From positions 372,001 to 436,000 of the forward strand of contig OZ243922.1 of assembly GCA_965213905.1 (NCBI GenBank): a DNA stretch of 64,000 nucleotides, in the 5' to 3' direction. How positions within the stretch are numbered: position 1 is the first letter of the stretch; every line of letters starts with the position of its first letter. Source of the DNA: SIRX01 sp965213905. GTDB lineage: Bacteria; Actinomycetota; Rubrobacteria; Rubrobacterales; Rubrobacteraceae. Under the pieces are notes generated by a model that worked only from the letters and a program-made list of their open reading frames with translations, was not told where the DNA came from and made no database searches. The position numbers were made by a program, and so were the translations under genes. Below are positions 50,313 to 58,700 of the stretch, one piece after another.

Positions 50313-51067
50313 GCCGCCCCCCCGAAGCCTTCTCCGACCAACTCCCCGGCCTCCGGTTTTGCCGGCCGCCCGTTCGTCAGGTACAGTGCGCCATCGAACT
50401 CTTCGCGTAGCCGGTCCAGGTAGTGGGTGGCGACCAGTAGAGCCTTTCCCTCTGACCGCAATTCTTCTAAAACCTGAAAAACCACTTCGGTAGTCTGGGC
50501 GTCCATGGCGGCGAACGGCTCGTCGAGCAGGAGCAAGTCGGCCTCCTGAGAAAGCGTCCGGGCGAGCAACACCCGCTGCTGCTGCCCGCCGGAAAGCTCA
50601 CCTATCTGTCGCCCGGCGAGGGACGCCACGCCGAGCCGCCCCATCGCTTCTTCTACTATTTCGGAGTCTCTTTTGCCCGGTCGTTTCATCCACCCGAGGT
50701 GGACGTGACGCCCCCCCATTACCAGCCGCCGGACGCTAACGGGAAAGCGCCAGTCTATCTCCCCACGCTGCGGCAGGTATGCAACGCGGTGGTGGCAGGC
50801 GCCGACCGGGTTTCCGAAAATACGAACGTCCCCGGTTCCCACCGGGAGCAGGCCGGCGACCGCTTTGAGCAGCGTGGATTTCCCGGAACCGTTTGCCCCC
50901 ACCAGCGCCACCCTCTTCCCGGCGGGCAGATTCACCCCGACACCCCCGAGCGCGACGCTATTCGCGCCGGGATACCTGACGGAGAGGTTGCTCACGCCCA
51001 GCGCCGGTGCACCCTCTACCGGGTCTGCGTGGTGCCTTCCACTGTACGGTAGCCGCAAAACGCTCAT
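50297..51067 (-). CDS. Zinc/manganese ABC transporter ATPase (ZnuC type)
   Basis: A 256-residue ATPase. Walker A VGANGSGKSTLLKAVAGLLP (about residue 56), signature IGELSGGQQQRVLLARTLSQ, Walker B LLLLDEPFAAMDA and His switch VATHYLDRL are present. VAYLPQRGEIDWRFPVSVRR with VMGG and a MKRPGKRD loop are the family markers of metal-uptake ATPases. The start overlaps the upstream stop as ATGA, so it is translated together with the binding protein gene. Confidence 0.9.
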   Translation of the reverse strand: MSVLRLPYSGRHHADPVEGAPALGVSNLSVRYPGANSVALGGVGVNLPAGKRVALVGANGSGKSTLLKAVAGLLPVGTGDVRIFGNPVGACHHRVAYLPQRGEIDWRFPVSVRRLVMGGRHVHLGWMKRPGKRDSEIVEEAMGRLGVASLAGRQIGELSGGQQQRVLLARTLSQEADLLLLDEPFAAMDAQTTEVVFQVLEELRSEGKALLVATHYLDRLREEFDGALYLTNGRPAKPEAGELVGEGFGGAAWPLS

Positions 51068-52140
51068 TTCTCTCCCAGCGCCCCGGCTATGGTCTCCGCG
51101 TTGTGACGCATCATGCCCAGGTAAGTATTACCTTCCTCGCCCTCTTCGGCCAGAGAACCGGTGAACAGCGGCGGGGCAAGCTCTACGCCCGCCTCGGCTG
51201 CCAGACGTTCCATGACCTGTTCGTCCGTGGTGAACATCTCCGGGAAGATCGCCGGCACGTTTTCACGTCGGATCCCGTCCGAGAGCTCCGCTATCTCCCC
51301 GGCCGATGGGTCCGTCGTTTCCGTCGTCACGGACGAGATGGCGGTGCCGGGCACCTCGAAACCGTACTCGTCGGCGAAGTACGAAAACACCTGATGTCCG
51401 GTTACCAGCTTGCGGTTTTCTTCGGGAATACTCTCCACCTGGTCCCGAACCTCGGCATCGAGCTCTTCGAGCTGGCTGATGTACTCCTCGGCGTTCTGCC
51501 GGTAGGCGTCTTCATTGCCGGGATCGGCCTCAATTAGCGCATCTCTGACAGCCTCGACCATTACCACGGCGTTGTTTGGGTCCTGCCACACGTGCGGGTC
51601 GTACTCGCCGTGATCGTGACCTTCCTCTCCGCGCTCGTCGTCGTGATCGTCTACATGCTCCTCTTGGACACCCCCGCCTTCGTCGCCACCGCTTCCGTGC
51701 TCGTGCTCTTCGTGAGTCTCTTCAGCATGATCTTGCTCCTCGTGCTGTCCACCATCGTGGCCGTGCCCACCGGCTTCTATGGGCTCCACGCCCTCACTGA
51801 CCACCACCCGCTGGGCGTCGGAGCCCGAGGATTCGTAGAGCTCGTCTAGCCAACCTTCGAATTCTAAACCGTTCTCGAAGACGAGGTCCGCCTGGGCCAA
51901 CGCCCGGATGTCGGATGGGCTCGCCTCAAAGGTGTGCGTATCTCCTCCGGTACCGACCATCGTGGTCAACTCTACCTCGTCGCCGGACACGTTCTCTACC
52001 AGATCGCCTAGTATGCTAAATGTGACTACCGCTCGTAGCGGACCATCATCGTCATCCTCTTGTCCGCCCTGGCCTCCGCAGCCGACGGCCATGACGGCCA
52101 CGAGCAACACCCACAACAACGTTCTTGTATACCGGATCAT
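51064..52140 (-). CDS. Zinc-binding ABC lipoprotein (ZnuA type)
   Basis: A 358-residue lipoprotein. RTLLWVLLVAVMAVGCGG ends in a lipobox Cys. VVTFSILGDLVENVSGDEVE opens the domain; GTGGDTHTFEASPSDIRALA gives the first metal His. A very long His/Asp/Glu-rich loop (about residues 117-180) follows, then DPHVWQDPNNAVVMVEAVRD (second His), VTGHQVFSYFADEYGFEVPG (third His) and TDEQVMERLA. His-rich loops mark zinc rather than manganese carriers. A Fur-type box (52177-52191) precedes it. Confidence 0.9.
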   Translation of the reverse strand: MIRYTRTLLWVLLVAVMAVGCGGQGGQEDDDDGPLRAVVTFSILGDLVENVSGDEVELTTMVGTGGDTHTFEASPSDIRALAQADLVFENGLEFEGWLDELYESSGSDAQRVVVSEGVEPIEAGGHGHDGGQHEEQDHAEETHEEHEHGSGGDEGGGVQEEHVDDHDDERGEEGHDHGEYDPHVWQDPNNAVVMVEAVRDALIEADPGNEDAYRQNAEEYISQLEELDAEVRDQVESIPEENRKLVTGHQVFSYFADEYGFEVPGTAISSVTTETTDPSAGEIAELSDGIRRENVPAIFPEMFTTDEQVMERLAAEAGVELAPPLFTGSLAEEGEEGNTYLGMMRHNAETIAGALGEK

Positions 52141-52176
52141 CTTTCTTCTTCCTTCCTGGTATCGTCCCAGTCTAAT

Positions 52177-52191
52177 TGAAAAATATTTTCA
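52177..52191 (-). promoter_or_regulatory. Fur-family (Zur-like) 7-1-7 operator upstream of znuA
   Basis: TGAAAAATATTTTCA matches a 7-1-7 inverted repeat (six of seven arm pairs). It lies between the fur-family gene end (52207) and the znuA start (52140). The same motif, even more perfect, precedes the regulator at 52619-52633. Confidence 0.7.
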
Positions 52192-52206
52192 TCGCAGGGC
52201 AAATTT

Positions 52207-52599
52207 TTATCGACATTCCGCGCACCGGCCATAGACTTCTAAGGAGTGGGAACGGATTTCGAACCCGGAGTCTTTCGAGGGCAGTAGTCTGGCATCCACA
52301 GGACACTGCTCGAACTCTGAGATGTCGCCGCAGCCTTCACAGATCATGTGATGGTGGTGGTCTTCGGCGAGCTCGTATCGGGGGCCGTCGCCGAGATCCA
52401 ACCTCCGCACCAACCCGAGTTGGCCTAATAAATCCAACGTCCGGTATATCGTCACGAGGCCAACCGCCGGACACCGATCCCGGATCCCCTCCAGGCTCTG
52501 ATGCTGCTCCGCCGCCAACGCCTCGACAACCGCCATCCGCTGCGGGGTGGCCTTGTAACCCCGCCCCCGCATCTTGCCCGCCGCCGATTCTAGACTCAT
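52207..52599 (-). CDS. Fur-family metal regulator (likely Zur)
   Basis: A 130-residue regulator. YKATPQRMAVVEALAAEQHQ and AVGLVTIYRTLDLLGQLGLV form the winged helix; DHHHHMICEGCGDISEFEQC and the final YGRCAECR hold the metal-binding His and the two CxxC structural zinc pairs. Zinc specificity is inferred from the adjacent zinc importer and shared operators at 52177 and 52619. The gene stops 67 bases before znuA. Confidence 0.88.
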   Translation of the reverse strand: MSLESAAGKMRGRGYKATPQRMAVVEALAAEQHQSLEGIRDRCPAVGLVTIYRTLDLLGQLGLVRRLDLGDGPRYELAEDHHHHMICEGCGDISEFEQCPVDARLLPSKDSGFEIRSHSLEVYGRCAECR

Positions 52600-52618
52600 A
52601 CTTGCCTTTCACACTAAC

Positions 52619-52633
52619 TGAAAAAATTTTTCA
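52619..52633 (-). promoter_or_regulatory. Perfect 7-1-7 operator upstream of the Fur-family gene
   Basis: TGAAAAA-A-TTTTTCA is a perfect 7-1-7 inverted repeat 20 bases before the ATG at 52599. With the near-identical site at 52177-52191 it suggests autoregulation and coordinate control of the importer. Confidence 0.72.
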
Positions 52634-52678
52634 ATTACTGTCTAAGGTTAGCATCGGGTGGTTGGGCGTTCAAGTGCT

Positions 52679-53506
52679 TCAGCGGACGCGTTTGCGGTTA
52701 TTTGTGCCAGAGTGGCGTAAGAACAGCGCCAGCCCGAAGCCGAGGGCGAGGATCACGGCGACGAAGAGGTTACCGCGGGCGGCGCCCCCGATAATGAACG
52801 CCGGGTCTATCCGGAGTAGCTCCGTAAAAAAGCGTCCCAGAGAATAGAGGCTCACGTAGAGTAGGGCGAGGTCGCCGGTTTTGAGTTGGGACGCGAGGCG
52901 GCGCGCGATCCACAAGAGGACGAGGGCCACCAGGAGGTTCCAGATAGACTCGTATAGGAAGGTCGGGTGGAAAGTTTCGGCGTTCTCGAAGCCGGCGGGG
53001 CGGTTTTCGGGGGCTATTTGGATAGCCCAAGGTAGTTCCGAAGGTCTTCCGAAGAGTTCCTGGTTAAAGTAGTTGCCCCAGCGTCCGATAGCCTGGCCGA
53101 CGGCCACGCCCGGTGCGGCGGCGTCCGCCAGCGTGAGCGGGTTGATGCCCCGGAACCAGCTAAACAAGAGAATCCCCAAAAAGCCGCCGGTCACGGCGCC
53201 GTAGATCGCGAGCCCGCCCTCCCAGACGGCGAAGATGCCGGGGAAGGGGTCTTCACCGTAGTAGGACCAGTTCGTGACGACGTGGTAGATCCGGGCCCCC
53301 AAAAACCCCGGTGGAACGATAAAGAAGAGCGAGTCGAGGGCAAGGGTTCCGTCGTAGCCCTTACGTTCGAGTTCCCGGCCGGCGATCCAGGTAGCCACGG
53401 CTATGCCAAGGGCTATGAAGAGCCCGTAATAACGCAGCGCGAAAGGCCCGACCTCGAAGATGATCGGTGACGGCGGGCTGGGCAACGAGGCGAGAAAAAT
53501 CGGCAT
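52679..53506 (-). CDS. lgt: Prolipoprotein diacylglyceryl transferase
   Basis: A 275-residue, seven-helix membrane enzyme that adds diacylglycerol to the lipobox Cys of prolipoproteins. FALRYYGLFIALGIAVATWI, PPGFLGARIYHVVTNWSYY and VGQAIGRWGNYFNQELFGRP followed by SELPWA (the Lgt signature with essential Arg, Asn, Glu) and HPTFLYESIWNLLVALVLLW are all conserved. It serves the lipoproteins in this window (the iron and zinc carriers). PBP2 lies upstream on the same strand. Confidence 0.95.
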   Translation of the reverse strand: MPIFLASLPSPPSPIIFEVGPFALRYYGLFIALGIAVATWIAGRELERKGYDGTLALDSLFFIVPPGFLGARIYHVVTNWSYYGEDPFPGIFAVWEGGLAIYGAVTGGFLGILLFSWFRGINPLTLADAAAPGVAVGQAIGRWGNYFNQELFGRPSELPWAIQIAPENRPAGFENAETFHPTFLYESIWNLLVALVLLWIARRLASQLKTGDLALLYVSLYSLGRFFTELLRIDPAFIIGGAARGNLFVAVILALGFGLALFLRHSGTNNRKRVR

Positions 53507-53553
53507 ACAGAATTCTATACTAGCTTATTCGGGGGTTTCTATCCGCCGGACGC

Positions 53554-55683
53554 TCAGTTGTCCCCCGCGCGGGCCCCCTGGTATATGTCGTCAGGGGCTT
53601 CTCCGCGGCGGATCTCACCATTTTTGGGCGCGCCCTTTAGTTCCTCGACGGGGGCGGTGAACCACTGGTCTTCGGCGGACTGCGGAACGCCGTAATAGGC
53701 TTCGAGGGTGTGGCGGACGGCCGGGGCGGCGGTTATGTCGCTGTGGAGGCCTCCCTCCTCTATCGCCGCCACGACCACGAGCGGCTCGTTTTGGTTCTCC
53801 GCCCAACCGGCGAACCAGTTTATCGGGTCGTTGCCCCACATCTCTCCGGTTCCGCTCTTGCCGGCGAACGCGAGTTCGGCGCCCTTAAAGGAATACTCGG
53901 CGGTTCCGCCCTCGTTCGTCACGCGCTGCATACCTTCCTGGGTGGCCTGGAGAACGCCCGGGTTCACACCCACGTTACCTTCGGGCTCCGGGGAGATCTC
54001 ACGTACCACCTCTCCGTCCTGGCGGCGAACTTCCTGGCCCACGTGCGGCGTTACGAGGGTTCCGCCGTTCTGTATGGCGGCGAAGCCCCGCGCCAGTTGC
54101 GTAGGGGTGACGAGCAGGTCACCCTGGCCTATGGACATGTTGACCCAGCGCCCCACGCCCCAGTACTTATCGTCCGCCGTTGCACCCGCCTCTTGCTGCC
54201 AGGCCTCGTCAGGGACCCGGCCGGACTGCTCCGACGGGAGGTCTATCCCGGTCTTCGAGCCGAAGCCGAACTTTTCGTAGAACTCGGAGAGCAGGTCTTT
54301 GTTGCCGGTGCTGTTCCAGAGCCAGTCCGCGACCTGAAAGAAGTACTTGTTGTTCGAGTCCATTATGGCCTCGTAGTAGTTCTGGGTGCCGTGCGTGCCG
54401 TACTTGGGCCCGTAATTCTCGCGCCAGCTCTGCCAGCAGCCGGAGGTCACGCCGGACGGCAGCCAGCACGAGCCATCGTCCGTTACGGTGGTGTAGGGGT
54501 TGATCACGCCGTAAGCCAACCCCGCCATGCCGGTGAAGACCTTGAAGGTCGAGGCCCCCGGGTAGGTCCCGTAGACGGCCCGGTTTGCGAAAGGAGAGTT
54601 GGCCTCGTCCGAGACGAGATACTCGTACAATTCTGTTTCCTCCGCGCCGGCGACGCCACCGACGAACATCTGCGGCTCGAAGGTCGGGCGGCTCGCCATC
54701 GCGAGGATCTCCCCGTTGCGCGGGTCCATCGCGACGATTGCCCCCCCGGAACCGGAGGCGCCCTCCTGCACCTGCGCCCGCTCCATGGCCGCATCCAGTT
54801 CCGCCTCGACCGTTTTCTGAAGTTCGAGGTCTATGGTGAGCGCGAGGTCTTTGCCCGGCACGGGGTCCGTTATCTTATCCGGGCGGCCCAGCTCGGGGGA
54901 TACTTCGGGCTCTCCGTCGGCCCGGCTCCCGTCGGCCCGGCGGGTGGTGACCACCCGGCCCAGGGCGTCCACGCTGTACTCCTTGCTACCGGCCGAACCC
55001 CGCAGTAGCTTTTCGTAGGCCAGTTCCACGCCGCTCTTGCCGACCACCGCGTCGTTCGACAAAGTTTCAAAAGGCTCTTTCCCCACCTCGGACTCCGTGA
55101 TAGCCCCGGTGTAGCCCAAGACGTGGGCCGCCAATTCCCCGTTCGGATAGTTGCGGACCCAGTCATCGTTTACGGTGACGCCGGGGAACTTCTCGGTGCG
55201 CTCGCTGATGTAGGTTACCGCGTTCCGGTCGGCGTTCTCCTTTAGCAGCATCGAGGCGTACGGGTTGTTCTGGACGGAGAGGTCGTAGCGTTGGAGTACG
55301 GTTTCCGTATTGGCCCCGAGAATTCCGGCCAGCTCCTCGACCCGCCCGCGGCTGATCGCCGAAGGAATAACGGTGACGTTCAGCCCCGAGACGTTGTTTG
55401 CGATCACCTCCCCGTTGCGGTCGTAGATCACCCCGCGCTGCGCGGGGTCTTTGATCGTCCGGGTCTGCGTGGCCTCGGCGGAGAGTGAGTAATCCTCACC
55501 CGTCAAAACCTGCAAATACCACAGGCGCACGACGAGCACGATAAAGACAATAGCCACGAGAACCGCCACGGACACCACCCGCATCTGCATGTTTCCCTTG
55601 GTGATGACGGCCGGTTCTCTGCGGCGTGCTTTTGCTCTCTCCGGGTAGCCCTTTTTTGACCGACTCTTGGGTGATTTCAACAA
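53554..55683 (-). CDS. Penicillin-binding protein 2, class B transpeptidase
   Basis: A 709-residue protein. A basic cytoplasmic N-terminus precedes one membrane anchor (VVSVAVLVAIVFIVLVVRLW). The pedestal follows (RTIKDPAQRGVIYDRNGEVI). The transpeptidase has SxxK in YPGASTFKVFTGMAG, SxN as SNNKYFFQVADWLW, and KTG as FAGKSGTGEMWG (KSG). It cross-links peptidoglycan with a SEDS partner (RodA), which is not in the window. The TTG at 55683 is preceded by GTGGAG. Sortase lies just upstream. Confidence 0.9.
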   Translation of the reverse strand: MLKSPKSRSKKGYPERAKARRREPAVITKGNMQMRVVSVAVLVAIVFIVLVVRLWYLQVLTGEDYSLSAEATQTRTIKDPAQRGVIYDRNGEVIANNVSGLNVTVIPSAISRGRVEELAGILGANTETVLQRYDLSVQNNPYASMLLKENADRNAVTYISERTEKFPGVTVNDDWVRNYPNGELAAHVLGYTGAITESEVGKEPFETLSNDAVVGKSGVELAYEKLLRGSAGSKEYSVDALGRVVTTRRADGSRADGEPEVSPELGRPDKITDPVPGKDLALTIDLELQKTVEAELDAAMERAQVQEGASGSGGAIVAMDPRNGEILAMASRPTFEPQMFVGGVAGAEETELYEYLVSDEANSPFANRAVYGTYPGASTFKVFTGMAGLAYGVINPYTTVTDDGSCWLPSGVTSGCWQSWRENYGPKYGTHGTQNYYEAIMDSNNKYFFQVADWLWNSTGNKDLLSEFYEKFGFGSKTGIDLPSEQSGRVPDEAWQQEAGATADDKYWGVGRWVNMSIGQGDLLVTPTQLARGFAAIQNGGTLVTPHVGQEVRRQDGEVVREISPEPEGNVGVNPGVLQATQEGMQRVTNEGGTAEYSFKGAELAFAGKSGTGEMWGNDPINWFAGWAENQNEPLVVVAAIEEGGLHSDITAAPAVRHTLEAYYGVPQSAEDQWFTAPVEELKGAPKNGEIRRGEAPDDIYQGARAGDN

Positions 55684-55730
55684 TAGTTTATAACTCCACT
55701 AACTCTAGTTTCGTCTGGTTTTGGTCTCAA

Positions 55731-56456
55731 CTAAGCCACTTTCTCGGCCTGGATTATGAGCCGCTCGGAATAGTCCGGCAGCGTGCAAGTTTGCAAAGTG
55801 ACGATGTTCCTACCCTTCTGGGGCCGCGTTACGAAGGTATCATCCGGGCCCACGACGGACTCTTTGAACACCCGGTAGGTGTACGAACGGCCCATGGCGT
55901 CCTTGACGTAGACTTCGTCGCCTTTTTCAACGTTGTTCAGATCCCAAAAGGCGAGAAAACTATCCGTGCTCGGGTAACCCAGACGGTGGCCGGCGATGTA
56001 CACGTTAGCCTCGTCTTGCCAGGGGAACCCGGTGCCCTCCAGGTGTATGCCGGCGTAATCTTTGAGGCTGTCCTCGTCGTCGCCCGTCGTACTGGGGACC
56101 GCGGCGTCTTCTACCCGGCTCATTTTCGGGACCGTTACCCAGAGCGTTTTATCTTCCGGCACCGGCACGGCTTTTTCGTCTTTTTTCTCTTCTTTCTCTG
56201 TCGAGTTTTCCCCGGTTTCCTTTTTGGAAGTTTCCTCGAACTCTTTGGTGTCGCCGGGAGACGGGTCTTCAGAGTTCGTCTTTTCAGGGGTCGTCAGAGC
56301 CGGCACGTTGAAGTCTTCCGGCGGCGCTATCGGCTCGTTGCTCGACGCCGTGGAGCCCGCGGAAAAAAGGGGTAGGAAGAAGGTGCTGGTCAGGGCGATG
56401 CCGACGGCGACCAGCGCGAGGCTCATTACGTTTAAAATAACGTTTGTAACACGCAT
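55731..56456 (-). CDS. Sortase (class E/D-like transpeptidase)
   Basis: A 241-residue membrane-anchored enzyme. An N-terminal helix (VILNVMSLALVAVGIALTST) is followed by a long disordered Pro/Ser/Glu-rich stalk (residues 38-95) and the sortase barrel: LWVTVPKMSR, ANVYIAGHRLGYPSTDSF (catalytic His), VVGPDDTFVTRP, NIVTLQTCTLPDYSERLIIQ (catalytic Cys and Arg). The TLQTC and no extra C-terminal helix fit class E/D. GGAGGAG precedes the ATG at 56456. No protein with an LPxTG-like tail is visible in the window. Confidence 0.85.
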   Translation of the reverse strand: MRVTNVILNVMSLALVAVGIALTSTFFLPLFSAGSTASSNEPIAPPEDFNVPALTTPEKTNSEDPSPGDTKEFEETSKKETGENSTEKEEKKDEKAVPVPEDKTLWVTVPKMSRVEDAAVPSTTGDDEDSLKDYAGIHLEGTGFPWQDEANVYIAGHRLGYPSTDSFLAFWDLNNVEKGDEVYVKDAMGRSYTYRVFKESVVGPDDTFVTRPQKGRNIVTLQTCTLPDYSERLIIQAEKVA

Positions 56457-56621
56457 TTCTCTACTCCTCCACACACGAGCCCGTGCGCCTTGCCAAGTCC
56501 GGTGCGACGCAACTCATTGTATCTAAAAACTACCCGGGTACTAGCGATGGCGGAAACCGCGGGCGAGAGAACTTTGCGGCCACCGCCGGTATTTTACGAA
56601 GTTCGTCTGGAACCCGGATCA

Positions 56622-57221
56622 CTACAGCCCGTTTTCCCCGGGTTCATGGGGGTTTTTATCCCGGGCGCGTTTCCACAGTAGAAAGGTCGCGGCGTTGTGG
56701 GCGGTGTGGGCTATTACCGGCGCGAGGAGTCCGCCGCTCAAGTTGTACAAAGCGCCGAACAGAAAACCCGCGAATATAGCCCAAACGGTCCAGACTAGAT
56801 ACCGGCGGTCCGGCCCGACGTGTACGAGGCCGAACACCAGGGCCGCGACGACCAGGCCGAATTCTTCCTGGACGGCGCCCCGGAACAACGCCTCCTCCCC
56901 GATCCCGGAGAAGAGCGAGACGAGTACGAGGTTGGTTCTGCCGACGCCGTCTACCAGACTTGGCGCGAGTTCTTCGGCTATCTGGCGCATGGCCGGCACG
57001 CTGTGGTAGAGCAGTATCCCTAGGGATACCGTCCCAGCCGCGGTCAGAAAGCCGAGCAAGACGCCCGCCGGGACGGAGTCGGCAAAAGAAAACCCCCTGC
57101 CCCGCAAACCGTTCCAAAGGGCGGCCAGAACGACCAAAAAACCATAGAAAAGCGCCGCTTGTTTTACGAAACGGGGTCCCAAAAGGTGTCTTTCGGGTTT
57201 AGAATGCGGCGTAAGCTGCAC
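56622..57221 (-). CDS. CPBP-family intramembrane metalloprotease (second copy)
   Basis: A protein of about 199 residues with six to seven membrane segments. Motifs EEALFRGAVQEE (about residue 116), FGLVHVGPDRR (about 138) and APVIAHTAHNAATFLL (about 172) are the three CPBP motifs. The start is uncertain: GTG 57221 is used; an in-frame ATG at 57293 would run into the promoter of the divergent mutase gene. Its neighbour on the same strand is the sortase gene, so an envelope-linked role is possible. Confidence 0.8.
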   Translation of the reverse strand: MQLTPHSKPERHLLGPRFVKQAALFYGFLVVLAALWNGLRGRGFSFADSVPAGVLLGFLTAAGTVSLGILLYHSVPAMRQIAEELAPSLVDGVGRTNLVLVSLFSGIGEEALFRGAVQEEFGLVVAALVFGLVHVGPDRRYLVWTVWAIFAGFLFGALYNLSGGLLAPVIAHTAHNAATFLLWKRARDKNPHEPGENGL

Positions 57222-57291
57222 GAGGGTACATAAACAGCTATTGTACCGGATGTGAAATGGCCGGTTTCGCAAAAACCCGGAGGTATAGAGC

Positions 57292-58647
57292 ATGTTGGAT
57301 GAGTCGATCTTTAAAGCCTACGACATTCGTGGGGTCTATCCGGAAACCCTGGACGAGGACGTGGCCCGGGACGTCGGGCGGGCTTTCGTCAGCCACCTGG
57401 GCCTCTCCGGTTCGCGGGTTATCGTCGCCCGGGACATGCGGCTTTCGGGTGAGGCCCTGAAGGATGCGTTCGTAGGAGGCGTTACGGAGGCCGGGGCGGA
57501 TGTTCTGGACCTCGACCTGGTCTCCACCGACGCCCTGTACTTCGCGGTCGGCCACCTCGAAGAACCGGGCGGGGCGATGATCACGGCTTCCCACAACCCG
57601 AAAGAGCATAACGGCCTGAAACTCTGCCGGGAAAAGGCGATCGCGCTCTCCGGCGACGAAGGCATCGGACAGATCCGGGACCTCATTACCTCCGGCAAAC
57701 TCCCCGAACCCGCCGAGTTTCCGGGCTCCGTCGAAAGCGGTGACATTACCGAAGATTACGCCGAGCACTGCGTAAGCTTTATAGAGACCGAAGGCCTACG
57801 CCCGCTCAAGATCGTGGTGGACGCCGGCAACGGCATGGCGGGTAAGATGCTTCCGGCGGTCTTCGAGAAGTTGCCTTTCGAGTACGTACCGATGTATTTC
57901 GAACTCGACGGCTCTTTCCCGAACCACACCCCGAACCCGATAGAGCCGGAGAACGTGAAAGAGTTGCAAGAACGGGTCGTCGAGGAAGGCGCGGACTTCG
58001 GGGCCGCCTTTGACGGGGACGCCGACCGCTGCTTCATCATAGACGAGAAGGGCGAGACCATATCGGGCGACTTGCTGGCGACGCTGGTCTCCAAGAACGT
58101 GCTGGAGAAAGAGCCGGGGGCGACCATCTTGTACAGCGTAGTGTGCTCCAAAGCCTTCCCCGAGCTCGTCGGGCGGGAGGGCGGCAAGGCCATCCGCACC
58201 AAGACCGGCCACTCCATCATCAAGCCCCAGATGCGGAAGAACGACGCGGCGTTCGGCGGAGAACACTCCGGCCACTTCTACTTCCGGGACAATTACTTCG
58301 CCGACTCGGGCATCGTCGCCATGTTGACCGTGGCCGAGTTGGTAGCGCGCCAGGAGAAGCCCGTCTCGGAACTACTGGCTCCCATAGACCCTTACGTGCG
58401 CTCGGGCGAGATAAACTCGGAGGTCGAGGATACGGAGGCGACCATACAAAAGGTCGAGGAAAACTACTCGGACGATGACAGCGTCGAGATAGACCACCTC
58501 GACGGCCTGACGGTGGATTCCGGGAACTGGTGGTTCAACCTCCGCCCCTCTAACACGGAACCCCTGCTGCGGCTGAACCTCGAAGCACAGGACCGCGAAA
58601 CGATGGAACAGAGACGCGACGAGCTACTGGAGATTATCCAGGGTTAA
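57292..58647 (+). CDS. Phosphomannomutase/phosphoglucomutase
   Basis: A 451-residue alpha-D-phosphohexomutase. IFKAYDIRGVYPETLDEDVA opens domain 1; MITASHNPKEHNGLKLC carries the phosphoserine loop (Ser near residue 102); FGAAFDGDADRCFIIDEKGE is the magnesium loop; FGGEHSGHFYFRDNYFADSG is the sugar-binding loop; FNLRPSNTEPLLRLNLEAQD is the phosphate-binding loop. It interconverts hexose 1- and 6-phosphates for nucleotide-sugar synthesis, so it could feed the glycan operon at 26-31 kb. CCGGAGG precedes the ATG. Confidence 0.93.
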   Translation: MLDESIFKAYDIRGVYPETLDEDVARDVGRAFVSHLGLSGSRVIVARDMRLSGEALKDAFVGGVTEAGADVLDLDLVSTDALYFAVGHLEEPGGAMITASHNPKEHNGLKLCREKAIALSGDEGIGQIRDLITSGKLPEPAEFPGSVESGDITEDYAEHCVSFIETEGLRPLKIVVDAGNGMAGKMLPAVFEKLPFEYVPMYFELDGSFPNHTPNPIEPENVKELQERVVEEGADFGAAFDGDADRCFIIDEKGETISGDLLATLVSKNVLEKEPGATILYSVVCSKAFPELVGREGGKAIRTKTGHSIIKPQMRKNDAAFGGEHSGHFYFRDNYFADSGIVAMLTVAELVARQEKPVSELLAPIDPYVRSGEINSEVEDTEATIQKVEENYSDDDSVEIDHLDGLTVDSGNWWFNLRPSNTEPLLRLNLEAQDRETMEQRRDELLEIIQG

Positions 58648-58652
58648 AAAAA

Positions 58653-58676
58653 GCCGGTCGGTTTTCGCCGACCGGC
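58653..58676. terminator. Hairpin between convergent mutase and BON genes
   Basis: GCCGGTCGG (58653-58661) pairs with CCGACCGGC (58668-58676), loop TTTTCG. A six-A run precedes it on the plus strand, giving a U-run for minus-strand transcripts (BON operon). It also closes the mutase transcript. Confidence 0.75.
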
Positions 58677-58700
58677 CTTGCAGTTCTCTCGTAGGAAAGC

